Below are positions 1 to 9,056 of a stretch of DNA of 35,480 bases, one piece after another. The number at the start of each line of letters is the position of its first letter. Positions within the stretch are counted from its first letter, which is position 1. Position numbers and translations under genes: made by a program. The notes below the pieces were generated by a model that was not told where the DNA came from, ran no database searches, and was given only the letters and a program-made list of their open reading frames with translations. Source of the stretch: Alphaproteobacteria bacterium (GTDB lineage Bacteria > Pseudomonadota > Alphaproteobacteria > Micavibrionales > Micavibrionaceae); contig JAGLMC010000066.1 of the NCBI GenBank assembly GCA_023140215.1, forward strand, positions 1-35,480. The letters run 5' to 3'.

Positions 1-455
1 TATTGGATCGTATGGGACTCACATTAGAGCAATATAAGGTTTTCCATCCCGGTGGAAAGCTTGGGCAGCGATTGCTTAAGGTAGAGGAAATTATGATTAA
101 ACAGAAAAATTTGCCTCTTGTTACGGATGGTACGACAATGGACAAGGCTTTGCTGGTTTTAACAGAGAAGAATCTTGGTTGTGTGCTTGTTGTAGATCAA
201 AATCAGATTCTTTTGGGTATTATAACTGATGGTGATCTTAAGCGTCATATGTCTCATGACTTATTGCAAAAATCGGTTAATGAGGTCATGACTCCGGGGG
301 CAAAAATTATTGAAGCGGAGGCTTTGGCTGTAGAAGCTCTTGAAATTATGAGTGGTACTCCGGGTCAATATTTGACTAATTTGATTGTTATGAAAGAAAA
401 CATTCTTGTCGGAATGATTCGTCTTCAGGATTGTTTGCAAGCCGGTTTAGCATAG
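1..455 (+). CDS. kdsD: Arabinose-5-phosphate isomerase KdsD (KpsF/GutQ family), 5' truncated
   Basis: C-terminal part of a KpsF/GutQ-type D-arabinose-5-phosphate isomerase, which makes the precursor of Kdo for LPS inner core. The window begins inside the gene, so the reading frame is open from base 3 and the TTG there is not a start. What is visible is the end of the SIS sugar-isomerase domain, with the family motif FHPGGKLGQRLL. Two CBS domains follow: one around VEEIMIKQKNLPLV to ITDGDLKRHM, the second from VNEVMTPGAKIIEAEAL to the C-terminus. The isomerase active site lies upstream of the window and cannot be checked. It is followed 19 bp later by lptC and lptA on the same strand, a common alphaproteobacterial LPS arrangement, so co-transcription is likely. 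Confidence 0.93.
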   Translation, partial: LDRMGLTLEQYKVFHPGGKLGQRLLKVEEIMIKQKNLPLVTDGTTMDKALLVLTEKNLGCVLVVDQNQILLGIITDGDLKRHMSHDLLQKSVNEVMTPGAKIIEAEALAVEALEIMSGTPGQYLTNLIVMKENILVGMIRLQDCLQAGLA

Positions 456-474
456 GCAAGAATGAGGTGGGCTA

Positions 475-1200
475 ATGATTGATGATCTTGATTCTGATTT
501 TGATGGTACTTCTCAAGAGCATGCACGTAAAGATCATGCTCGGCGTTTTCGTCTTGGAAAAAGAACTGCCAGTACAAATACAGTAAAGGTAAATAAAGGA
601 TATTCCCGTTTTATCCGCTGGATGCGTTTGGTTTTGCCATTTGTAGCGTTAACTCTTATTGCTATAGTTTTTGCGTGGAGCAATATGAGTGATGAAAATA
701 TTGTTCCGCTTCAAACACAAGAAGCAGCACCTAAGACGATTGGTAAGAATGAGCTGTTAAATCCTAGATTTGAAAGCACTGATGAAAAGAAACAACCTTA
801 TACAATTACGGCGGTTCGTGCAATTCAAGGTGAAACAAATGAGGAGCTTATTATTCTTGATGAACCACTGGCTGATATATTGTTAAATAGCGGAAACTGG
901 ATTGCGCTTAAAGCAAAGCAAGGAGCATATAGGCAGGATAATCAACGGTTATTGCTTAAAGGTGATGTGCGTTTGTTTCACGATCAGGGTTATACAATAG
1001 AAACTACGCAGTTACAGCTTGATATGGAAAAAAATATGCTATGGTCTGAAGAAGCTATTTATGCTCAAGGGCCGGCAGGATCACTAGAAGCTGTAGGAAT
1101 GAATGTAAATACAACGACCGGTGTATTTGTGTTTCAGGGCCCTGCCAAGTTAATATTAAACCGTTCCGTATCGAATATAAATATTGGGAGCTTTCAATGA
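475..1200 (+). CDS. lptC: LPS export ABC transporter periplasmic protein LptC
   Basis: A 241-residue bitopic inner-membrane protein. A charged cytoplasmic N-terminus (about 45 residues) is followed by one membrane segment near residues 50-68 (WMRLVLPFVALTLIAIVFAW) and a periplasmic beta-rich domain with the LptC pattern (NPRFESTDEKKQPYTITA, QLQLDMEKNMLWSEEA). LptC hands lipopolysaccharide from the LptB2FG transporter to LptA. The ATG at 475 has a clear Shine-Dalgarno (GAGGTGG). The stop overlaps the start of lptA in an ATGA, which indicates translational coupling. The cytoplasmic tail is longer than in E. coli LptC, as is common in alphaproteobacteria. Identification rests on topology, motifs and context and is strong. 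Confidence 0.9.
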   Translation: MIDDLDSDFDGTSQEHARKDHARRFRLGKRTASTNTVKVNKGYSRFIRWMRLVLPFVALTLIAIVFAWSNMSDENIVPLQTQEAAPKTIGKNELLNPRFESTDEKKQPYTITAVRAIQGETNEELIILDEPLADILLNSGNWIALKAKQGAYRQDNQRLLLKGDVRLFHDQGYTIETTQLQLDMEKNMLWSEEAIYAQGPAGSLEAVGMNVNTTTGVFVFQGPAKLILNRSVSNINIGSFQ

Positions 1201-2009
1201 AAATTCAGTTTTTTGCTATATTTGTTATTATGCTCGTTTTAGAATGCTTGTCACAAGCGCAAGCTCAAACAGACATGAATGCTTCACGGTCTGAACCAAT
1301 TGAAATTACTGCTGATGAAAGTCTTGAATGGAAGCGTAATGAAAAGATTTTTGTGGCACATAAAAATGCTGTTGCAAAGCAGGGAGCTGTTTCAGTGTCG
1401 GCAGAGACTTTAACTGCAAATTATCGTGAAGCTAAAGGCTCGGATATGGAAATATGGCGTGTCACTGCTGATACAGATGTTACTATTCGATCTCGTGATA
1501 GTGTGGCTTATGGAGATCACGCTATCTATAATATAGATGAAGGATTAGCCGTGATGAAAGGGGACGCATTGCGCATGGTTTCTACCGATCAAACGGTTAC
1601 TGCTAAGAATAGTTTTGAGTATTGGGTTGTAGATGGACGTATTAATGCAATTGGTAGTGCAAAGGTTGTTCGTCCTAAACCTGATGGGGGGCATGATAGC
1701 GTTGAGGCTGATAAAATTTCGGCTATTTTAAAGGAAAATGCGAAAGGGGAACGAGTTCTTTATTCTTTGGAGGCTATAGGTAATGTTATTATTACTTCTC
1801 CGAATGAAGTTGTGACCGGAGCTTATGGGATTTATAAGGCTGATACGAATATTGCACAGCTTACCGGTGGTGTGATAATTAAGCGCGGCCCTAATATTTT
1901 ACAAGGTGAAAAAGCGACGGTTGATCTGAATACAAATACTAGCCGTATGTTTAGTAGTAAAACGTCTGATGAACGTGTGCGTGGAGTGTTTTATCCAGGT
2001 AGTGAATGA
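1197..2009 (+). CDS. lptA: LptA/OstA-family LPS transport periplasmic protein
   Basis: A 270-residue exported protein with a signal peptide (about residues 1-24, ending in the AQAQ region) and an OstA/LptA beta-jellyroll. The usual opening is visible (EPIEITADESLEWKRNEKIFVAHKNAV), followed by repeating strands such as YGDHAIYNIDEGLAVMKGDA. It forms the periplasmic bridge that carries LPS between LptC and LptD/E. At 270 residues it is longer than E. coli LptA (about 185), a length common in alphaproteobacteria. The start codon overlaps the lptC stop by four bases. lptB, which often follows, is absent here: the gene ends 10 bp before the convergent stop of the AsmA-like gene. Confidence 0.88.
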   Translation: MKIQFFAIFVIMLVLECLSQAQAQTDMNASRSEPIEITADESLEWKRNEKIFVAHKNAVAKQGAVSVSAETLTANYREAKGSDMEIWRVTADTDVTIRSRDSVAYGDHAIYNIDEGLAVMKGDALRMVSTDQTVTAKNSFEYWVVDGRINAIGSAKVVRPKPDGGHDSVEADKISAILKENAKGERVLYSLEAIGNVIITSPNEVVTGAYGIYKADTNIAQLTGGVIIKRGPNILQGEKATVDLNTNTSRMFSSKTSDERVRGVFYPGSE

Positions 2010-2019
2010 AGCGACTATA

Positions 2020-5000
2020 TTACTCAAATAAAATACGGCGTAAAATTCCGGGAGCAAGAACAGAAAGCGGATTTACAGAGACTTCAGGATCATCAGCTTT
2101 GCCCTTAACCTTATAAGTAGCAGCAAATACGCCACCGGAACCACCGGTTAAAATATCACCCAAAAGAGGAATAGCGCTTAGTAGTTTATTAAAACTGGAA
2201 AGAGGAACTAGAGTTCCGGACATATCAATACTTCCGGCTGATTTATCAAACGTACCATCAAAGGTTAATCCTAATGAATTTCCAGATGTACGGCCTTCTT
2301 TGAGAACTAACAATCCACCGTCTTGACGATAAAGCCAATCAAAATTTGCTTCTAATTTTGTAAATATTATGCCTTGATTATCTAAAGCAGATAACAAACC
2401 GGGAAGCGATAAAGCAGCGAGCAGGCGTGCAAGTGCAGGAGTTTCTACAACTTTAAAATTTGTAATTTCAGCCGCACCTAAAAGATTACGATCATAAATT
2501 CCACGAGTTGGCTCAGCATAAGCTATAAGTTTACCACCAACTATTTTATCATAAACTCCAAAAGCACGAAGCGCTGCACCGGCATTATCAGCTTCTAGCC
2601 GAAATGTGCGTTTTCCTGTTTCATCAGGCTTAAAGCGTAAATAAATATCACCTGAACCTGCAATAGCATCAAATTCAAGTTGGTTAAAACGTCCCTGAGC
2701 ATCAATATCGGCATAAATCTTACCATATTGAATGATTTGATTGTCATCGCTGCGCATTTGCTTTGCTTTTATTGAAATCGCTATAGGCGGATTATTATAA
2801 ATTTTATTTTTATTTTCATCTTCTCTTAAAAAAGGCCTGATATCGAACATAGATGCTTCAATAGATATATTTATACGTCCGTCAGATTCAATATTAAATT
2901 CTAAATCTCCAGTAGATTCATCAATCACAAAATTTCTAAGATGTCCTTGATATAGCTCTGTTTCTCTATTTTGCTGATGAAAAAGTAAATGAGAATTACT
3001 AAGTTTAAATTCAGGAGCAGATGCAACAAGATCCAGAATTTCTTTAACAACACCATTTTGCAGAATGACTTTCATTCGTGCATTACCCTTCACACCGATT
3101 GCTTTCTCATAACCAAAAGGCTCAACAAAAAAGCGTCCTGATGTTAAATCAACACGAACATCCGCTTCAGAACGGCCACCGGAAAATTCTGTATATGTCA
3201 CTTTAACAGGAACAGAGCCTTCTAAAAATTCATTAAGATTAATTCCAAAATGTTTTCTTAAACTTGGATCAAAAACCAAAGAAACTTTAACCTTATTCTT
3301 ATAAGCTTTTCCTTTACTGTTTAAAAATTCATTATAATTAACATGAACCTTACGCCCACCAAGCTTTCCATTACCATTAATGAAAAATTGATTATCCGCT
3401 ATGCTTACTTTAAAAGGGCCTTCTGTTAGGTCTAAGCCTTGCACAACGCTAGGCAAAACAGCATTGTGTAAAACTCCATTCATAGCAACTTTAACATCTT
3501 TAACTCTAAGATTTTTAGATGTTGGAAATTTAATATTAACGATAATATCTGCCGTTCCTGCGATCTTAGACATGTTAAAATCATGTTCTAAAGCAATAGG
3601 CTCTTTTGAAACATAGTTTAAAACATCCTTAAATGGGCCTTCGAGTTTAATATTAATATCTGCTGTACCGGCACCAGACTCAATAATATTACAAAGCTCT
3701 ATTTTTGCATCTTTAATATTAAGATCAGCAATCATAGCTTGATCTATATCAATATTGAGAGTTTCTTTATCATAATTAAAAACACCAGAACCGGATGCTT
3801 TGGAAACAGGTATCATAGGTGATCTATAATCAATATTCATGTCATCGAAAGCAAAGCCGGCCTCAATGTTTTTAGCATCTTTGTTCCAGCCATTATCATC
3901 TTTCGTAAAAGCAAGATCCATAGTTACAAATGCATCATAAAATGTTCCATTGGAAATACGTTCTACAATCCATTTTTCACTATTATCTCCTTTGGCAATA
4001 ACCGGCCAAAATGGCGCAATTTTTGATTGTTCAAGTTTATCAACCATAATTTTTACGGGGGCATGAATAGTATCATTTTTATAAATAAAAGATCCTTCAG
4101 CGCGAATAGGCACGTTTTTAGCTATTACTTTAAACTCAGAAATCGAAAGCTTTTGTGTTGAGTCATCATAAAAAGCATTAAGCATTAAATCTTTAATTGG
4201 TAAAGGAGCTACAGAGATTTCAGGAATAACTACAGCTCCCTTATCAGCATCAATAATAAAATTTACCTTTTGAGGCGTAAAATCAGAATTTAACTTTGCG
4301 GAAATATGCGCATTAAATGTAATATCTTGATCTTTAAGACTGGATAATTCTACAAATTTATCGGCGAGAATAGAGGGAGAAAAATTAGTCAATGATGCTT
4401 CCAGATCAATATCATGACTATCCCACGAAAAGAGAAAATTGCTCTCAAGAATTCCATATTTGTTATTGATACTTGGTAAAAGTGTATAAAAATCAGCGAT
4501 CAAGCCTACCTGCGTTGAACGAAAAGATGCATCAAGACGAGGAATATCCCACACCGTATTAAACAAACGATCATCAATAACTAAACGCGCCTCTTGAATT
4601 TTAAGAGCTTTCAATGTTGTCAACGGAGAATCAGAATCTAGCTCTGCATCAGGATGGGAAATATATTTTAAAATACGCTCTGCAAAAGCTCTTTGATTAT
4701 TAGAATCTTTAGCCACAGTTTCTTTAGAACTAAAATTCCCTATTGCAGAAAAATCAATATCAATTTTACCGTTTTTTTGACGTACAACATGTAAGGACGG
4801 TTTTTTAAGAATAAGAGCTGTTGGCGCAATATGACCAATAAGTAATTGCCTTTTTGATAAACTCAGCGCTACTTCATCTATCGCAATAATAACTTTATCA
4901 TTAGCATCAAAAACCTTTACATCTTGTAATCCAAGTAAAAGAGGCCCATTCAAATCAGGCCAATGAAGAACAAGTTTATCCATTGTTGTATAAGTTCCAC

Positions 5001-5181
5001 GCTCAGTATTACGTAAAGCGTCTTGAATGTAATTTTTAGCAAAACCAATATCAACAAGCTCGGTAGTTAAACGCAAAACCAGCACACCAATAACCAACGT
5101 TAAAAGTACGGTAATAACGGTTATAATTTCAAAACAGATTAAACTTGTTCGCCAACAAAGACGTTTAATATCTTGAGACAA
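2020..5181 (-). CDS. AsmA-like / YhdP-DUF3971 family envelope protein
   Basis: A 1053-residue protein with an N-terminal membrane anchor (about residues 14-38) followed by a very long beta-strand-rich periplasmic region. The C-terminal part carries the AsmA_2/YhdP signature: ALSLPGLLSALDNQGIIF, GLTFDGTFDKSAGSIDMSGT, a hydrophobic NKLLSAIPLLGDILTGG, and an ending like ADDPEVSVNPLSVLAPGILRRIL. AsmA/YhdP/TamB proteins are thought to form bridge-like conduits that move phospholipids to the outer membrane. The start is a TTG at 5181: the frame is closed upstream by a TAA with no ATG or GTG between, and a GGAG lies about 10 nt before the TTG. The gene converges on lptA with a 10-bp gap. Family assignment is firm; the precise paralogue is not. 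Confidence 0.85.
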   Translation of the reverse strand: MSQDIKRLCWRTSLICFEIITVITVLLTLVIGVLVLRLTTELVDIGFAKNYIQDALRNTERGTYTTMDKLVLHWPDLNGPLLLGLQDVKVFDANDKVIIAIDEVALSLSKRQLLIGHIAPTALILKKPSLHVVRQKNGKIDIDFSAIGNFSSKETVAKDSNNQRAFAERILKYISHPDAELDSDSPLTTLKALKIQEARLVIDDRLFNTVWDIPRLDASFRSTQVGLIADFYTLLPSINNKYGILESNFLFSWDSHDIDLEASLTNFSPSILADKFVELSSLKDQDITFNAHISAKLNSDFTPQKVNFIIDADKGAVVIPEISVAPLPIKDLMLNAFYDDSTQKLSISEFKVIAKNVPIRAEGSFIYKNDTIHAPVKIMVDKLEQSKIAPFWPVIAKGDNSEKWIVERISNGTFYDAFVTMDLAFTKDDNGWNKDAKNIEAGFAFDDMNIDYRSPMIPVSKASGSGVFNYDKETLNIDIDQAMIADLNIKDAKIELCNIIESGAGTADINIKLEGPFKDVLNYVSKEPIALEHDFNMSKIAGTADIIVNIKFPTSKNLRVKDVKVAMNGVLHNAVLPSVVQGLDLTEGPFKVSIADNQFFINGNGKLGGRKVHVNYNEFLNSKGKAYKNKVKVSLVFDPSLRKHFGINLNEFLEGSVPVKVTYTEFSGGRSEADVRVDLTSGRFFVEPFGYEKAIGVKGNARMKVILQNGVVKEILDLVASAPEFKLSNSHLLFHQQNRETELYQGHLRNFVIDESTGDLEFNIESDGRINISIEASMFDIRPFLREDENKNKIYNNPPIAISIKAKQMRSDDNQIIQYGKIYADIDAQGRFNQLEFDAIAGSGDIYLRFKPDETGKRTFRLEADNAGAALRAFGVYDKIVGGKLIAYAEPTRGIYDRNLLGAAEITNFKVVETPALARLLAALSLPGLLSALDNQGIIFTKLEANFDWLYRQDGGLLVLKEGRTSGNSLGLTFDGTFDKSAGSIDMSGTLVPLSSFNKLLSAIPLLGDILTGGSGGVFAATYKVKGKADDPEVSVNPLSVLAPGILRRILFE

Positions 5182-5380
5182 TGAATAGATGCTCCGGATA
5201 AATTATTTTAAAACTCTGACTAGAGACCTTAAATCACAACGCATATCATATCTATATTTTTTTAAATAGTGAAGTCATGAGATAAAGAATATAAAGGTTT
5301 TATTTTGTTTGGGCTGGTTGAGCATTTTCAATGTTACAATGACGCTAACTCATTGATTTAATTTAATAAAATATAAAGAA
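5182..5380. other. Intergenic region between the AsmA-like gene and tRNA-Gln
   Basis: About 200 bp of AT-rich sequence. It must hold the promoter of the minus-strand AsmA-like gene. I see no open frame of credible length and no strong terminator hairpin downstream of the tRNA. Confidence 0.5.
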
Positions 5381-5455
5381 TGGCTGGGGTGGCAGGATTC
5401 GAACCTGCGCATGATCGGATCAAAACCGATTGCCTTACCGCTTGGCTACACCCCA
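5381..5455 (-). tRNA. tRNA-Gln (anticodon TTG)
   Basis: On the minus strand a complete 75-nt cloverleaf including an encoded CCA end. The acceptor stem is TGGGGTG paired with CACCCCA followed by G and CCA. The D-arm region is AGCCAAGCGGTAAGGC. The anticodon stem is ATCGG/CCGAT around the loop TTTTGAT, giving anticodon TTG (reads CAA). The T-arm contains GGTTCGAATCC. The U1-A72 pair and G73 are typical of bacterial tRNA-Gln. Confidence 0.97.
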
Positions 5456-5954
5456 ATAATCTAGAATATATTCCAACTCTTGCAGAAACTCTAACTTTCA
5501 AGCACATTTTTACTTGCTAATGAAAGAGGATGCCGCAATCAGGAATTAAATTCGGAACACGATGATTACAAATTAAATTATGTCTAACTTGATATCGCAC
5601 CATGTTTAATAGTCCAAATCCATATAAAACCCTTTTCCACATAGATTATAGGAGCCTTTTATAATAGTTTTTAAACGACGCTGTCAATATGAATTAATAC
5701 TAAATGGACTCTCTCAGCGTTATTATAGCTTTGTTAAAATTGAATTATTTTTTTCACTCTTGGGATTAGTCTTATGTTTAGTTATAGCACCAGAAAACAT
5801 GTAAAGTCTCAAAGGGCTATCCAGAAGAGTGTAACCGCTTCAATCAAATAAAAACAAAAAGATAGTGCCTTTTCTTTCGGTACAAGTTATACTCATGAAA
5901 GTATCGCTACTTGTCCCTTCCTTTCACGGTGCTTCCATGTCACTCTTAAAATCA
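5456..5954. other. Long intergenic region upstream of the pilus N-domain gene
   Basis: About 500 bp without a convincing gene. It should contain the promoter of the minus-strand tRNA and that of the plus-strand pilus operon. An unused upstream extension of the pilus frame (GTG 5865, ATG 5895, ATG 5937) lies at its right end. A basic 25-codon ORF at 5774-5851 is visible but unsupported. Confidence 0.5.
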
Positions 5955-6551
5955 ATGAATATTAAAAAATCTTTATATCTATGTATTTTCTTTCTGGCTA
6001 TTAATATGCCTTTAATCGCGCACGCGCAGGATATAACGCCAATAGGAATCAATGTTGATATACTACCTGCAAAAACATTTTCCAGTGATTCGTCCTATGC
6101 AAATATAGATACGTCAACACATCCACCGGTGCGTCTTACTCCAGACAAATCAGAGCTTATACGTCTTGAACGAGAAGCTAAAACAATTATTATCGGTAAT
6201 CCGGCACATCTAAATATTCTTGCAGATTCAGCTAAAACTCTTGTTCTTGTACCAAAAAGCCCCGGAGCTACGCATTTTACAGTTCTTGACCATGAAAGTA
6301 ATATTTTAATGCAAAGACATGTAATTGTAGCTAGCCCAAAGAAAAAATATATAAGGATCAGACAATCTTGCGCAACAAGCGATGATGAAAATTGTCAACC
6401 TATAAAAGTATATTACTGCCCTGATATGTGCCATGAAATTTCCATTGCATCCAGTGAAAGTGATGCAAATAGCAATGATGGAGCAATGAGTGAAACGGCA
6501 GGAAATGTCTCTTATGAATCTTCAGGCGATAAAGAAATTAATGATGAATGA
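5955..6551 (+). CDS. Pilus assembly protein with secretin N-terminal (T2SS-T3SS_pil_N-like) domain
   Basis: An exported protein of about 198 residues from the ATG at 5955, chosen because it gives a clean signal peptide (MNIKKSLYLCIFFLAINMPL ending at AHAQ). In-frame upstream starts exist at 5937, 5895 and GTG 5865, and none has a good Shine-Dalgarno. Residues about 58-126 match the short N-terminal domain of RcpA/CpaC secretins (LTPDKSELIRLEREAKTIII, GNPAHLNIL, LVPKSPGATHFTVLD). The secretin channel domain is absent. A tail follows with four cysteines (139, 147, 155, 159; last two in YYCPDMCHE) and an acidic, Ser/Asn-rich end. It lies 30 bp before a TadD-like lipoprotein on the same strand, so it probably serves a Tad/Flp pilus whose other genes lie elsewhere. 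Confidence 0.75.
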   Translation: MNIKKSLYLCIFFLAINMPLIAHAQDITPIGINVDILPAKTFSSDSSYANIDTSTHPPVRLTPDKSELIRLEREAKTIIIGNPAHLNILADSAKTLVLVPKSPGATHFTVLDHESNILMQRHVIVASPKKKYIRIRQSCATSDDENCQPIKVYYCPDMCHEISIASSESDANSNDGAMSETAGNVSYESSGDKEINDE

Positions 6552-6581
6552 CCAAACCAAGAATATTAGGGCAAAATAGAT

Positions 6582-7313
6582 ATGATAATAAAAAAGAAAA
6601 TATATAAGACTCTACTAAGCCTTGGTATGTGTGCTTTTCTTATTGCTTGTCAAACAAATCAAGCTGTAGAAGATCAATATAATAGAACATCTAAAATCGA
6701 TTCAGCACTTCAACGAGCGGCAATTAAGGCTAATTTAGCTGGAGAATCAGCAAAATCCATAGTATATCTTGAAAAAATATATAAACGTAACAGCAACGAT
6801 ATAAATGCCACATTAAACTATGCTGTAGCACTCAGAAAAAATGATTATCTCAACAAAGCCGCAATCATATTAGCTCCATTTGCAAATGATGAAGAAAGTC
6901 CATCGAGCATAAAAACAGAATATGCCGCTATTCAACTTGCAAAAGGAAACTATTTTTCAGCAGAAGAATATGCACAAAAAGCAATCCTTAAAAATGAAAG
7001 TGATTTCCGCGCATATCACTATTTAGGAATTTCTCTAGATGCTCAAGCAATGCACAAAAAAGCTGAGCGTGCTTTCCGCAAAGGTCTCGATCACTGGCAA
7101 GGAGACCCAACAACAATTATGAATAATTTAGCTCTAAACCTTGCATCACAAGGCTTCCTGAATGAATCAATAGAAATACTCCAAAAAGCGCAAGCAGTCG
7201 CGCCTTACAGATTTGAGATTGAGCGTAATTTACGGATTGTAACAGCTTTACAACAATCAAATAGCGATTACATAGCACCAAAGCCTACAACAAAACCTGA
7301 CTTTTCTTATTGA
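6582..7313 (+). CDS. TadD-like TPR lipoprotein (tight-adherence pilus)
   Basis: A 243-residue lipoprotein with a lipobox at LIAC (Cys about residue 23) followed by tetratricopeptide-like helices, for example around AALRKND, AEEYAQKAILKNESDFRAYHYLGISLDAQAM, KAERAFRKGL and NNLALNLASQGFLNESIEIL. The layout (lipoprotein, then three to four TPRs, then a short proline/lysine tail) is that of TadD, the lipoprotein that helps localise the RcpA secretin in Tad/Flp pilus systems. It sits directly after the pilus N-domain protein, 30 bp apart, probably in one transcript. Other TPR lipoproteins could look similar, and context tips the call. Confidence 0.75.
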   Translation: MIIKKKIYKTLLSLGMCAFLIACQTNQAVEDQYNRTSKIDSALQRAAIKANLAGESAKSIVYLEKIYKRNSNDINATLNYAVALRKNDYLNKAAIILAPFANDEESPSSIKTEYAAIQLAKGNYFSAEEYAQKAILKNESDFRAYHYLGISLDAQAMHKKAERAFRKGLDHWQGDPTTIMNNLALNLASQGFLNESIEILQKAQAVAPYRFEIERNLRIVTALQQSNSDYIAPKPTTKPDFSY

Positions 7314-7426
7314 TTTTTCCTACAATTATATAAAAGAAAAAAACATGACTAAATAATCATATTATTTCGTATGATAATTCTTTATTCATCATTGCTTTTT
7401 GCTAAGAGCCACGTCATATTGCCCTG

Positions 7427-8110
7427 ATGAGGGAAGAAAATTCTACTGAAAAAGCATTAAATGAACACACCAAAGGTACGAATATGAGTCCTATGGCTCG
7501 TTTGCGTGGATATTTGTTTGCCGGAATTTTAGTGACTGCACCTATCAGCATTACTATATATTTAACTTGGGTTTTTCTAACATTTATTGATAATCGGGTT
7601 GCAAAAATTATACCGGATCAATGGTATAGCGACTTATACGGTGAGACAACTATTCCGGGACTTGGACTTATTGTTGCTTTAGCGTTTTTTGTTATTATTG
7701 GCTGGTTTGCTACAAATTTCTTTGGACGTTTAATTATCCGTCTTTCTGAATATGTTGTTGATCGCATGCCTGTAATTCGTACAATTTACAGTGCAATTAA
7801 ACAAATATTTGAAACTATTATGGCTACGCAATCTCAAGCTTTCCGAGAGGTTGTTATGATGGAATATCCACGCAAAGGCGTGTGGTCTATAGGATTTGTA
7901 ACTGGAAAATCACAAGGTGAAGTACAGCGCGTTACTAAACAGGAAACAATTAATGTTTTTGTACCGACAACACCTAATCCAACATCGGGCTATCTTTTGT
8001 TTGTTCCAAAAAAAGAACTGATTTATCTCAATATGACCGTAGAAGAAGGTGTGAAACTTGTTGTATCTGCCGGTATTATAACACCGCCTGATAGATTAAG
8101 TACAAAATAG
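7427..8110 (+). CDS. DUF502 family inner-membrane protein
   Basis: A 227-residue DUF502 protein of unknown molecular function. Two membrane segments (about residues 27-50 and 72-97) precede the conserved RMPVIRTIYSAIKQIFETI stretch. A soluble C-terminal domain with the family motifs follows: GVWSIGFVTG, NVFVPTTPNPTSGYLLFVP, VEEGVKLVVSAGI. The frame opens with ATG at 7427, but an in-frame ATG at 7484 has AAAGG seven bases upstream and gives MSPMARLRGYLF, which resembles the usual family N-terminus. The shorter form may be the real protein. The gene stands alone, 113 bp after the TadD-like gene. Family assignment is secure; function is unknown. Confidence 0.88.
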   Translation: MREENSTEKALNEHTKGTNMSPMARLRGYLFAGILVTAPISITIYLTWVFLTFIDNRVAKIIPDQWYSDLYGETTIPGLGLIVALAFFVIIGWFATNFFGRLIIRLSEYVVDRMPVIRTIYSAIKQIFETIMATQSQAFREVVMMEYPRKGVWSIGFVTGKSQGEVQRVTKQETINVFVPTTPNPTSGYLLFVPKKELIYLNMTVEEGVKLVVSAGIITPPDRLSTK

Positions 8111-8287
8111 TCTGAGGGTTCTGTTTAAAAAATCACTATATTAATTTTGTCTTGTAAATCAATACTATGCGATATTGTATTGCCCGCTTTTATAATTTTT
8201 CAATTGGTTATTAGCCTAAAATTTTATAGTTTTTACACATTCTTTATGCATAGTTATCGTAAATATGAACATTAGTTCATAAAGCAA

Positions 8288-8321
8288 CAAAAACCTCCCG
8301 AATCCATTAAGATAAGGGAGG
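8288..8321 (-). terminator. Rho-independent terminator of the outer-membrane barrel gene
   Basis: On the minus strand, about 40 bp after the barrel stop codon, a hairpin CCTCCC/GGGAGG (8293-8298 with 8315-8320, 16-nt loop) is followed by a T-run. The loop is long, but position and T-tract fit an intrinsic terminator. Confidence 0.65.
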
Positions 8322-8360
8322 CTATGTGTATAAAGGAATAAATATAAGTTGCTATAAATC

Positions 8361-8999
8361 TTAGAAACTATAATTTAAGCCTAATCCGTAAGTCCATGCA
8401 TTATCAACAACATCATCAAAATCAGCTGTTTGATAACGCACAAGACCACGCATATTTATATTATCTGTAAAGTTAACTTGCGCACCACCGCCGACACGGA
8501 AACCGATTTCACTTTCATCAGCATCAATAGAACCAGTGCCCGGAATCGTTGCTGTAAATTCAGCTTTACTCCAGCTAAGACCTGCTGTGCCGATTAATTC
8601 AAACTTTCCTTCTTTGTCTAATGGCAAATAACCAAGCCCGTCAAGCATTATGCCTTGCACTTTTACGTCTGTGCTAAAATCAACCGCTGTGACAATACCC
8701 GATCCAACAGTTGTTCCATTGGCAATACTTTTGCTCTCTTCTTTGGTACGGAAATAGCCAAACTCTACCCCCAAATTTTTATAAAAGCGATTTCCAACAT
8801 GAATATTAAGACCATCAAGACTGTCTTCTAAAATAGTATTTCCATCCAGTGCCAAGCCACCACCAATATCGTAATTATTATAATCATAGACTGATCTTTG
8901 CAGATCAAAACCAACATATGGTTTGAAATTCATCTCTTGCGCTTGTGCAGGAAATGTAAATGCAGCTATACAAGCTGCGGTACAGAGTAGTTTTTTCAT
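8361..8999 (-). CDS. Outer-membrane beta-barrel (porin/opacity-like) protein
   Basis: A 212-residue protein with a Sec signal peptide (MKKLLCTAACIAAFTFPAQA, cut after AQA). It then shows alternating strands typical of the 8-stranded OmpA/opacity-type barrel (KPYVGFDLQRSVYDY, IHVGNRFYKNLGVEFGYFRT, VRYQTADFDDVVDNAWTYGLGL). It ends in an aromatic residue (NYSF), the BAM recognition signature. The ATG at 8999 has CGGGAG upstream. A strong intrinsic terminator and a structured RNA lie immediately upstream, with the U-tract ending only about 30 nt before this ATG. There is hardly room for a promoter in between, so its mRNA probably reads through that element. The ligand or role of the barrel is unknown. 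Confidence 0.82.
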   Translation of the reverse strand: MKKLLCTAACIAAFTFPAQAQEMNFKPYVGFDLQRSVYDYNNYDIGGGLALDGNTILEDSLDGLNIHVGNRFYKNLGVEFGYFRTKEESKSIANGTTVGSGIVTAVDFSTDVKVQGIMLDGLGYLPLDKEGKFELIGTAGLSWSKAEFTATIPGTGSIDADESEIGFRVGGGAQVNFTDNINMRGLVRYQTADFDDVVDNAWTYGLGLNYSF

Positions 9000-9027
9000 C
9001 GGTTTTAACTCCCGTTTTTAAGTTAAT

Positions 9028-9056
9028 AAAAAAAACCACCAGAGGTGATCTCTGGT
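9028..9056 (-). terminator. Strong intrinsic terminator ending the structured RNA, just upstream of the barrel gene
   Basis: On the minus strand a perfect 7-bp stem ACCAGAG/CTCTGGT (9038-9044 with 9050-9056, 5-nt loop) is followed by GG and eight consecutive T. It has the textbook form of a rho-independent terminator. The 9-nt segment 9043-9051 of this hairpin is also the exact complement of 9257-9265, so terminator and long-range helix cannot both form. Confidence 0.78.

Noticed and set aside
5774-5851. Basic 25-codon ORF upstream of the pilus genes
   Set aside because: No convincing Shine-Dalgarno, no recognisable homology and too short to distinguish from chance in AT-rich sequence.
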